NCBI GenBank assembly: GCA_946409145.1
Contig: CAMJVA010000010.1
Coordinates: 1 to 16,885 of the forward strand
Direction: 5' to 3'
DNA: 16,885 nucleotides
DNA from: an uncultured Enterococcus sp.
GTDB taxonomy: Bacteria; Bacillota; Bacilli; Lactobacillales; Enterococcaceae
The notes beneath the pieces were generated by a model that was given only the letters and a program-made list of their open reading frames with translations, searched no databases and was not told the DNA's origin. Positions 7,761 through 14,398 of this stretch are shown here, piece by piece. The position numbers and the translations under genes are program-made. Position 1 is the stretch's first letter. The number at the start of each line of letters is the position of its first letter.

Positions 7761-7893
7761 GAAAATGTCTTAATTGTCTTATAAATAAACCCCTTTTTTT
7801 AAATTCTCTCGGAAATTCTTTTTTTAAGAAATAAAATTGTCTTTGTGAAAGAAGATAAAACCTTGTAAAAAAAACAAAATAACTAAAATTTTC
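7761..7893. other. AT-rich divergent intergenic core between yloU and rpmB
   Basis: The yloU and rpmB starts are 322 bases apart, and this is the middle of that gap. It holds no open frame with a ribosome binding site. It contains two TAAGACA copies on the minus strand 9 bases apart (7766-7772 and 7775-7781) with a related AAAGACA at 7838-7844, and a direct repeat AAATTCT near 7801 and 7813. The rest is poly-A/T. Confidence 0.5.
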
Positions 7894-7922
7894 TTGCAAA
7901 AATCCAGCAAACATGGTAGATT
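7894..7922 (+). promoter_or_regulatory. rpmB: Predicted promoter of rpmB
   Basis: TTGCAA (7894-7899) and TAGATT (7917-7922) are separated by 17 bases, and the -10 carries an upstream TGG extension. Transcription would start near 7929, leaving a leader of about 48 bases before the rpmB ATG. Confidence 0.65.
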
Positions 7923-7976
7923 ATTCTAGTATGAGCTGAAATTATGCTTAAGTTCAAAGCAAAGGAGGAACAACAA

Positions 7977-8165
7977 ATGGCAAAAGTATGTTATTTTACT
8001 GGTCGTAAAACTCGTAGTGCTAACAACCGTTCTCACGCAATGAATTCAACAAAACGGACTGTTAAACCTAATCTTCAAAAAGTTCGCGTTTTAATCGATG
8101 GTAAACCTAAAAAAGTCTGGGTGTCTGCTCGTGCTTTGAAATCAGGTAAAGTTGAACGCGTTTAA
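7977..8165 (+). CDS. rpmB: 50S ribosomal protein L28
   Basis: L28 is a small basic protein of the large ribosomal subunit. The 62 residues run from MAKVCYFTGRKTRS to SGKVERV, a very close match to enterococcal L28 as I recall it. The ATG is chosen because AAAGGAGG lies just upstream; an in-frame ATG at 7944 has no ribosome binding site and would add 11 residues not found in the family. It is the only plus-strand gene in the window, divergent from yloU and convergent with thiN, the arrangement also known in Bacillus. Confidence 0.98.
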   Translation: MAKVCYFTGRKTRSANNRSHAMNSTKRTVKPNLQKVRVLIDGKPKKVWVSARALKSGKVERV

Positions 8166-8178
8166 TTTTTGAATTGAC

Positions 8179-8212
8179 AAAGCTTTGAGAATTTTTTCTC
8201 AAAGCTTTTTTT
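8179..8212 (+). terminator. Terminator of rpmB
   Basis: The perfect stem AAAGCTTTGAGAA/TTCTCAAAGCTTT (8179-8191 with 8196-8208) is followed by further T residues. It lies 13 bases after the rpmB stop codon. Confidence 0.9.
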
Positions 8213-8218
8213 GTAAGC

Positions 8219-8273
8219 AAAAAAAAGAAACCAAACCAACAGTAGCGCTGAATTATTCAGCATTACTGTTGGT
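8219..8273 (-). terminator. Terminator of the rsgA-rpe-thiN operon
   Basis: On the minus strand a long stem (8235-8273, ACCAACAGTA paired with TACTGTTGGT and an inner TGCTGAA/TTCAGC) is followed by a T-rich tract ending in seven T residues. It starts 9 bases after the thiN stop and faces the rpmB terminator, so the two transcription units are insulated from each other. Confidence 0.88.
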
Positions 8274-8281
8274 CTAGTTTT

Positions 8282-8926
8282 TTAATCACGACTTTGAATC
8301 ACTGCTACAACTCCTGAGGCAAAAGAAAACTCACAGGTATCACTTAAAAATTCGTTACTTGGATAAGAAGTTGGATAAGAAACATCCACATTTTCCAGTA
8401 AGTAGCGACTTTTTTCTAAGGTTAAATTTTTCACTGGGGTTAAAGCGACATAACCTAAATACGTCATTTCGGGAATTTTTTTTAAAAGATGCTTTCCTGG
8501 ATGATAAAAAGAAACAGCATTTTGCCTATTTCTAAAAGAAATTTTTTCAGCGTAAGGAGAAAATCTTTTTTCTAAAGGCAAATAAAGATTAGCTAAAAAG
8601 TGATCTAATCGTCCCCCAATGCCTCCTAAAATCACATAATTTTCTTCCGGATAAAAACTAATGGCAAGTTCAAGAGCTGCTTGAGTGTCTGTGTCATCTT
8701 TTTCTTTAGGGAGACTTTTTACTTTTTGGGCAGTTTCTTTAACTAATTTTTTTTCAGTGTCACTTAAAGAATCAAAATCTCCCACGGCTAAACTCACTGG
8801 AATTTTTTCTTTCACTAAAAAGTAAGCCCCATAATCAATGCCCACAAAAATATTATGTTTAGAGAGAGATTTTAAATAATTTTTTGAAAAGTCATCTAAG
8901 TGTCCAGCAACTAAAAAAACGGTCAT
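8282..8926 (-). CDS. thiN: Thiamine pyrophosphokinase
   Basis: ThiN transfers pyrophosphate from ATP to thiamine, making the cofactor thiamine diphosphate in the cytosol. The 214 residues match the family. Hallmarks in order are GDFDS (49-53), KDDTD (76-80) and GGRLDH (104-109), which form the metal/ATP and thiamine site. Its ATG overlaps the rpe stop codon (ATGA, 4 bases), so translation is probably coupled. It is the last gene of the rsgA-rpe-thiN operon, an order conserved in Firmicutes. No thiamine riboswitch is seen near it, as expected for this salvage gene inside a housekeeping operon. Confidence 0.96.
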   Translation of the reverse strand: MTVFLVAGHLDDFSKNYLKSLSKHNIFVGIDYGAYFLVKEKIPVSLAVGDFDSLSDTEKKLVKETAQKVKSLPKEKDDTDTQAALELAISFYPEENYVILGGIGGRLDHFLANLYLPLEKRFSPYAEKISFRNRQNAVSFYHPGKHLLKKIPEMTYLGYVALTPVKNLTLEKSRYLLENVDVSYPTSYPSNEFLSDTCEFSFASGVVAVIQSRD

Positions 8927-9570
8927 AGGCTTTCCCTTAAAACGCGCAAACTTTCCACTGGATCTTCACTGTTGTATAAATAAGATCCTGCTACAAAAAC
9001 ATCGGCCCCAGCTTTGGCACACATTGGCGCTGTTTTATCTGTAATTCCTCCGTCCACTTCAATGTCAAAGGAATAATTTTTTTCTTCTCTAATATTTTTT
9101 AATTCTGTTATTTTTTCTAACATATCTGGTAAGAATTTTTGTCCCCCAAAACCAGGGTTGACGGTCATAACTAATACTTGATCAACGATTCCTAAAACAG
9201 GTTCAATAAAACTTACAGGAGTCCCAGGGTTAATCACCACTCCTGGTTTCATTTTCAAACGTTTAATTTCTTGTAAAACAGCATATAAATGTTTTGTTGC
9301 TTCGGCGTGAACCATGAGAATATCAGCCCCGGCTTTAGAAAAATTGACTAACTGATTTTCAGGATTTTCAATCATTAAATGCACGTCCATCACCATTTTT
9401 GTATGGGGACGCAAAGCTTGCACCACATTGGCTCCAAAAGTAATACTAGAAACAAATTGCCCATCCATCACATCAATATGAATATATTCTGCGCCTGCCT
9501 TTTCCATTAAGGTTACGTCTTCTTTTAAGTTAGCAAAATCTGCACTTAAAATTGAGGGAGAAATTTTCAT
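8923..9570 (-). CDS. rpe: Ribulose-phosphate 3-epimerase
   Basis: Rpe interconverts ribulose 5-phosphate and xylulose 5-phosphate in the pentose phosphate pathway. It is a TIM-barrel, metal-dependent enzyme of normal length (215 residues). Visible elements are SPSILSADF near the N-terminus, HIDVMDG (31-37, including the Asp33 ligand), His64 in DVHLMIE, the phosphate-binding NPGFGGQKF (138-146) and the catalytic Asp173 in EVDGG. The ATG lies 4 bases after the rsgA stop, and its ribosome binding site (GAAGGAT) is inside the end of rsgA. Confidence 0.97.
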   Translation of the reverse strand: MKISPSILSADFANLKEDVTLMEKAGAEYIHIDVMDGQFVSSITFGANVVQALRPHTKMVMDVHLMIENPENQLVNFSKAGADILMVHAEATKHLYAVLQEIKRLKMKPGVVINPGTPVSFIEPVLGIVDQVLVMTVNPGFGGQKFLPDMLEKITELKNIREEKNYSFDIEVDGGITDKTAPMCAKAGADVFVAGSYLYNSEDPVESLRVLRESL

Positions 9571-9574
9571 TTAC

Positions 9575-10456
9575 TTAATCCTTCTTTCCATACATTGGTT
9601 TTCTGTCTTTTAACTCTTTATAAAATTGCAAATAATTTTCGTAACGACTGTTTAAAATCTCTTCCGTATCTACCGCATCTTTTACTGCACAACCTGGTTC
9701 ATTAACATGCACACATTGGCGAAAACGACAGTGTGCTTTTAATCTTACAAATTCTGGGAATAAATCCCCTAAATCTGTTAATTCTAAATCTCTTGAAAAA
9801 TCTAAAGAACTAAATCCTGGAGTGTCAGCCACTAATCCTTCAAATAAAGGATGTAATTCCACATGACGCGTAGTGTGCCGACCGCGACCTAAACTTGTAG
9901 AAATTTCTCCTGTAGCTAAGGTTAAGGTTTCGTCTAATTGATTTAATAAGGTTGATTTTCCAGCACCAGATTGCCCAATAAAAACCACCGTTGCTTCTTT
10001 AAAATATTTTTTCAACGTTTCTAAAGAATTTTTTTCGCTACTTAAAATAACCGGATAACCTATTTTCTCATAATTTTTTTGCCAATTTAAAAAAGGTGTT
10101 TTATCTGCTACTAAATCAAGTTTCGTTACATAAATCACAGCAGAAACATGGTAAAATTCCAGTTGCATTAAAAAGCGATCTAAAAGTTGGCTGGAAAAAT
10201 CTGGCTCCACAGCACTCATGACAATAATTCCGTAATCAATATTAGCAATAGGTGGGCGGACTAGTTGATTTTTTCGAGGTAAAATTTCTTCTAAGACCCC
10301 TTCTTTTTCATTCTCACTTTGAAAAATAACTTTATCCCCGACTAAAGGGGTAATTTTTTTTTGCCGTAAATTTCCGCGACCACGCGTTTGGTACACTTTT
10401 CCCGCGCTTTTCACATAATAAAAGCCACTTAATGCCTTCACAATTTGTCCTTCCAA
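9575..10456 (-). CDS. rsgA: Ribosome small-subunit-dependent GTPase RsgA
   Basis: RsgA is a circularly permuted GTPase that checks late assembly of the 30S ribosomal subunit. From the chosen TTG the protein has 293 residues. An N-terminal OB fold (EGQIVKALSGFYYV) is followed by G4 TKLD (111-114), then G1 GQSGAGKST (161-169), G3 DTPGF (211-215), and a C-terminal zinc knuckle with Cys243, Cys248, His250 and Cys256. The TTG is preferred because GGAGGTGA lies 7 bases upstream and the family starts just here; a longer frame to 10519 would begin inside a terminator. In Bacillus and Enterococcus the gene just upstream is prkC, the PASTA kinase; here it is an MglB-type gene instead. Confidence 0.96.
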   Translation of the reverse strand: MEGQIVKALSGFYYVKSAGKVYQTRGRGNLRQKKITPLVGDKVIFQSENEKEGVLEEILPRKNQLVRPPIANIDYGIIVMSAVEPDFSSQLLDRFLMQLEFYHVSAVIYVTKLDLVADKTPFLNWQKNYEKIGYPVILSSEKNSLETLKKYFKEATVVFIGQSGAGKSTLLNQLDETLTLATGEISTSLGRGRHTTRHVELHPLFEGLVADTPGFSSLDFSRDLELTDLGDLFPEFVRLKAHCRFRQCVHVNEPGCAVKDAVDTEEILNSRYENYLQFYKELKDRKPMYGKKD

Positions 10457-10499
10457 TGGGTCACCTCCGTTTTTACTTTGTCTCAAGAAACTTTCTTTA

Positions 10500-10508
10500 A
10501 TTTTAGCA
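10500..10508 (-). promoter_or_regulatory. Predicted extended -10 promoter of rsgA-rpe-thiN
   Basis: On the minus strand TGCTAAAAT is an extended -10 (TGn plus TAAAAT). A weak -35 (TTCCAA) would fall 17 bases upstream, within the stem of the preceding terminator. Transcription would start near 10493, about 36 bases before the rsgA TTG. Confidence 0.5.
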
Positions 10509-10551
10509 CAAAAAAACAAGACTTGGAAAAATCCCCTATTTTTTCCAAGTC
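10508..10551 (-). terminator. Terminator of the sugar-sensing operon
   Basis: On the minus strand GACTTGGAAAAA/TTTTTCCAAGTC (10520-10551) is followed by TTGTTTTTTT. It starts 7 bases after the stop codon of the MglB-type gene and separates the operon from rsgA. Confidence 0.9.
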
Positions 10552-10557
10552 TCGTGA

Positions 10558-11583
10558 TTAATTTCCTACATAGTCTTTTGCATTTTTTTCTGTTACTGGT
10601 AAATAAGGCAAATAAATAATTTGTTGCTTTCCTCCTAAAACACTCGTCTTTTGTTTTAAAGAAAGATCAGCAGCTAATTCTCCCATGGTCTTAGCTTGCC
10701 CGACTTTATTGTTATACACTGTGCCTAAAATTTTTCCATCTAACACGGCTTTAATTCCTTCATCTGTTCCGTCAATGCCAAAAAAAGCCGGAACACTAGC
10801 AGCACTTTGATTTAAAGAAGTGTACGCATCAATAGCGCCTAAAGCCATATCGTCGTTATTGCTTAAGACAATTTCAATATTATTTTGGTGTTGACGAATC
10901 AACTGGGTCATTCGATTTTCTCCTTGAGCTCGATTCCAATTAGCAATTCCATAGCCTAATTTTTCCAGTTTAATGCCTTTATTCATTAAGGTATTTACTG
11001 CTTCTTCAGTACGTAAAATAGCGTCTTGGTGCCCAGGTTCTCCTTCTAAAACCACATATTGAATAATCCCATCATTATTTTTATCTAATTGGGGATGGTT
11101 TAAAAGAGCTTTTGCAATGACTTCTCCTTGAAGTTTTCCAGACTCTCTCGCATCTCCGCCAACATAAAAAAGTTTGTTCCACAAGGCTAAATCTTCAGCC
11201 ACTGGTTCTCGGTTAAAAAAGATAATAGGAACATTATGTTTTTTTCCTAAATAAATAATTTCTGAAGGATCCGTCCGATCAACTAAATTCACACATAATA
11301 CATTGCACCCAGCATTGATCATTTCTTCCACTTGATTATTTTGTTGTCTTTGCGAATTTTTAGCATCTCTAATGGTGACTAAAGTGGAAACATTCCGTTT
11401 ATCTCCAATTTTTTCCACTTCTTTTTCAAAACGATTGGTCAGCTCTGTAATAAAAGAATCATTTTGATCATAATAAGAGACACCTACATAAATTTGATTT
11501 TTAACCGTTTCTTCTTGTTTTTTACAGGCACCTAAGGAAAATAATATTCCGAGAGAAAAACAAAGCATTAATTTTCGTTTCAT
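10558..11583 (-). CDS. mglB: MglB-type glucose/galactose-binding lipoprotein
   Basis: This is an extracellular sugar-binding lipoprotein (Peripla_BP_4) of 341 residues. The signal ends in lipobox SLGAC (Cys20). Compared from memory with E. coli MglB, the calcium loop DKNNDGIIQ (167-175) with a distant Glu207 is present, as are likely sugar contacts Asn99, His185, Asp187 and Arg191 (GEPGHQDAILR), Trp216, Asn242 or Asn243, Asp271 and Asn291. Glucose or galactose is therefore the likely ligand. The ATG has AAAGGA 5 bases upstream and follows the previous stop by 15 bases. It is the last gene of the regulator-kinase-anchored receptor operon rather than of the transporter operon. It may serve the neighbouring MglC-type permease, the sensor, or both. 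Confidence 0.9.
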   Translation of the reverse strand: MKRKLMLCFSLGILFSLGACKKQEETVKNQIYVGVSYYDQNDSFITELTNRFEKEVEKIGDKRNVSTLVTIRDAKNSQRQQNNQVEEMINAGCNVLCVNLVDRTDPSEIIYLGKKHNVPIIFFNREPVAEDLALWNKLFYVGGDARESGKLQGEVIAKALLNHPQLDKNNDGIIQYVVLEGEPGHQDAILRTEEAVNTLMNKGIKLEKLGYGIANWNRAQGENRMTQLIRQHQNNIEIVLSNNDDMALGAIDAYTSLNQSAASVPAFFGIDGTDEGIKAVLDGKILGTVYNNKVGQAKTMGELAADLSLKQKTSVLGGKQQIIYLPYLPVTEKNAKDYVGN

Positions 11584-11598
11584 ATTTTTCCTTTCTAG

Positions 11599-12573
11599 CT
11601 ACAGCTGGTTCATCATAAAGAGCAAGTCTTGATTTTCTTTTAAATACAGTTCATCTTTTTTTAATACAGAAAAAGAAATCGTTACTTTTTCCCTTTCTCC
11701 AAAAGGATGACTTAAACTTTTTTCCATATTAACGACACTTTTATACCCTAAGTTAAACTCATCTGGAATAACTAAAGAACGAAGCCCTTCATGATCTAAA
11801 AGATACATGGCTTCAGTAGAATGACCAATTCCATAAGCTAAGGCTCCTTTTAAATTATTATTTAAAGAAGCATTTCCTAAAAAAACAGAACTAGCATCGT
11901 CAAAAGCAATCATAAAATTAACCTTAGACAAATTTAAAAACATACTTTCTGAATCGTCAATATTAGAAGGAATTTCCCAAGAAATTTCCCCACCATAAGA
12001 AGCAATGGTTTCTTTAAATCCTTCCATAGCTTTTTCAATACTTGGAGTTTTATTTTTGCCTAAGAGTCCAATGGTTTTTCCCGTCAAATGTCCCTCATAA
12101 TCTTGAATCAGCTCATTTCCTAAAGCTTGCCCCATACTATAAAAATCAGGAGTTAACACTTTAGCCGTTTCTTTTGTGGCATTATTAATAAATAAAACCG
12201 GAACATCACTGGTGACTTCAGCTAGTTTTTTTTCATCAAGATCTACTAAACTCTGACAAATAATTCCTTTAGCGCCATTTTTTATTTCTTGTTGAATAAT
12301 TTCCAACTGCTTTTCCCCGGTTAAATTTTCCGGGGTATCAGAAATTAAAAGATCTAAATGATGATCCTTAGCTCCAGCTTTTAAGCCTTGCTTTAAAGCA
12401 GTCCACTGACTAGCGTCAGAATCGGGAATCACTACGGCGACTTTTCCTAAAGAAGAAGGGGAGCTATTTAACATGAGAAAAGCTAGAATGACTCCTATAA
12501 TTCCTAAGAGAATTTCCATAACAATAAAAATTTTATTACCTTTATTTTTAAGGCGTCCCATCTTTTCTTTCAA
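11599..12573 (-). CDS. Membrane-anchored sugar-binding-like protein, probable co-sensor
   Basis: This 324-residue protein has a single N-terminal membrane segment (about 15-36) after a basic cytosolic stretch, no lipobox Cys, and then a periplasmic-binding-protein fold (Peripla_BP_4 like; GKVAVVIPDSDASQW, NGAKGIICQSLVD, KAMEGFKETI). The pocket differs from MglB and RbsB: where they carry G-x-D near the C-terminal lobe, this one reads GIGHS (248-252). The start is TTG, set by GGAGG a short way upstream; the gene overlaps the end of the kinase gene by 26 bases, so translation is coupled. Similar anchored receptors next to LytS-type kinases (XylFII-LytS) bind sugar and signal through the kinase. 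That role fits here but is inferred; the ligand is unknown. Confidence 0.8.
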   Translation of the reverse strand: MKEKMGRLKNKGNKIFIVMEILLGIIGVILAFLMLNSSPSSLGKVAVVIPDSDASQWTALKQGLKAGAKDHHLDLLISDTPENLTGEKQLEIIQQEIKNGAKGIICQSLVDLDEKKLAEVTSDVPVLFINNATKETAKVLTPDFYSMGQALGNELIQDYEGHLTGKTIGLLGKNKTPSIEKAMEGFKETIASYGGEISWEIPSNIDDSESMFLNLSKVNFMIAFDDASSVFLGNASLNNNLKGALAYGIGHSTEAMYLLDHEGLRSLVIPDEFNLGYKSVVNMEKSLSHPFGEREKVTISFSVLKKDELYLKENQDLLFMMNQL

Positions 12574-14398
12574 TCACATCCCCTCCTCCATAATGGTAAC
12601 CTTGTTCAATGATTTGTTGATTTTCCTTAGTAAAAGGCAACGCTGGAACAACAATGGTGACTTTAGTTCCTTCATCTAATTGACTTTCAATGTGTAACCC
12701 GTACTCTTGACCAAAGAAAATTTTTAAACGTTGATCCACATTGACTAAGCCTACACCAGAACCTAATTTTTGCGCTTTATCAGAGTCCGTTAAAATAAAT
12801 TCTAACTGTTCTTCACTAATTCCCATTCCATTATCCGCTACAGTTAAATAAATTTTTCCTTCATGAAGTTTTCCCGTAATGGTAATTTCATTGTCTTCAT
12901 CAAAATCATTAATCCCATAATTTAAACTATTTTCTAAAATGGGTTGTAAGACTAATTTCACCATACAATAGTCATAAACATCTTCTTCAATATTAAAGAC
13001 CACGGTAATTTTTTCTTTATAGCGAGCCTTTTGAATGTTCATATAACTTTTAGCGTGTTGCACTTCATCTCGAACAGAAATAATCGTCTTACCTTTAGAT
13101 AAACTAATTCGAAACAGTTTGGCTAATTGTGTAACCATGAAAACAGCCTTATCATTTTGCTTTCCTTCAATCATCCAAGTAATAGATTCTAAAGTATTGT
13201 ATAAAAAGTGAGGATTAATTTGGCTTTGGAGAACATCTAATTCATTTTTTCGTCGTTCATTGTGTTCTTTAATCACCTCTTTCATTAAGCTGTCATTTTC
13301 TTCATAAGAATCTTGAATACTTTTACCTAAATGACGAATCTCTGAAGAACCCCCAATATAAATTTGTGGATTTTCTCCTGATTCATAAGCTTGAACAGAA
13401 GTGTTTAAGCGTTTTAAAGGCCGAGTAATGCGTAAAGAAATAAGCCGATTGACCCCTAGTAAAACCATGGCCATCATGACTACATAAAGAGCAATAAAAA
13501 GACCTACTTTAAACCGATCCGATAAAAAAGTTGTCTCAGGAATAACTCCCACTAATTTCCAACCAGTATAACTAATATCTCGGAGTAAGACTTTTCGCCT
13601 TTTCCCATTAAAATATTCATTATGACTGCCTTCTGAATAAGTGGCGATTTTTTGGTTATTTTCTGTGGCTAAATTATTTTCCAATTGAAAATATTTCGGA
13701 TGAAAAATAATTTCTCCTTCCTTATCGCTTAAATAATAATATTTACTTTCATTTTTATTTAGCTGGGTCATCATTTGAGAAATTTCATCATAATTCATAT
13801 CAACTAGTAAGACCCCTTTTTCCGTTTGCCCATGGTAATTAATTTCCACAGCACGACTTAAAGAGATGACCCATCGATATTGTTTCGTTCCATCATCAAA
13901 AAGATTTTGAATATGAGGGGTGGAAAAATGAATATTTTCCACTTTACTTAAGGCATCTTTAAACCACCCTTGACTCGTTACATCTGGTGCTTCTTTTTGG
14001 GTGGCAATGGGCTCTGCCATAAGCAAACTACCTGCTTCATTATAAATAGCAATATTAGACAAATTATTTTTATTACTTTCATACAATAAATTTATTTTAT
14101 CGTGAATATCTTCTGAGGAAAGAGAAAAATCAGTTTCTTTCACGACGTTATAATAGGCTGTATCAGAAATTTGGCGCATGCTCATGAGATAATTTTCCAA
14201 CTGATCTCTGGCTTGTTCTACCATTTCTTCTGTGGTGGTTACTTCTTTTTCCCGATACAAAGAAGAAAATTTCATATAAAGTAAAATTCCCGTAATTAAC
14301 GTCACCACAATGGATAAAATCGTAAAGGTGGTCATAATAATGGACTGCAAAGACATGGCAGAAAATTTTTTTAAGGCTTCTTTTACTTTATTTTTCAC
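12548..14398 (-). CDS. LytS/YesM-type sensor histidine kinase
   Basis: This is a 616-residue membrane kinase that should phosphorylate the response regulator encoded just before it. Order: TM1 (about 18-42), a large extracellular sensor (about 44-297, Cache-like), TM2 (about 298-320), HAMP (about 321-375), a His_kinase domain with NPHFLYN (phosphoacceptor His397), and an HATPase domain with N box LQPILENSLNYGI, DNGMG (522-526) and GSGVGL (546-551). The N box has Tyr494 where the family usually has His. The start is GTG, overlapping the regulator's stop (GTGA); no strong ribosome binding site is seen, so translation is probably coupled. A complete sensor domain plus a neighbouring anchored binding protein suggests two extracellular inputs. 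Confidence 0.92.
   Translation of the reverse strand: MKNKVKEALKKFSAMSLQSIIMTTFTILSIVVTLITGILLYMKFSSLYREKEVTTTEEMVEQARDQLENYLMSMRQISDTAYYNVVKETDFSLSSEDIHDKINLLYESNKNNLSNIAIYNEAGSLLMAEPIATQKEAPDVTSQGWFKDALSKVENIHFSTPHIQNLFDDGTKQYRWVISLSRAVEINYHGQTEKGVLLVDMNYDEISQMMTQLNKNESKYYYLSDKEGEIIFHPKYFQLENNLATENNQKIATYSEGSHNEYFNGKRRKVLLRDISYTGWKLVGVIPETTFLSDRFKVGLFIALYVVMMAMVLLGVNRLISLRITRPLKRLNTSVQAYESGENPQIYIGGSSEIRHLGKSIQDSYEENDSLMKEVIKEHNERRKNELDVLQSQINPHFLYNTLESITWMIEGKQNDKAVFMVTQLAKLFRISLSKGKTIISVRDEVQHAKSYMNIQKARYKEKITVVFNIEEDVYDYCMVKLVLQPILENSLNYGINDFDEDNEITITGKLHEGKIYLTVADNGMGISEEQLEFILTDSDKAQKLGSGVGLVNVDQRLKIFFGQEYGLHIESQLDEGTKVTIVVPALPFTKENQQIIEQGYHYGGGDVIERKDGTP

Noticed and set aside
7886..7902. 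CodY box upstream of rpmB
   Set aside because: AATTTTC is present, but the second half of the 15-base consensus matches poorly, and it overlaps the likely -35.
10457..10519. N-terminal extension of RsgA
   Set aside because: It runs across the predicted promoter and the ribosome binding site of the TTG start and adds residues not found in the family.
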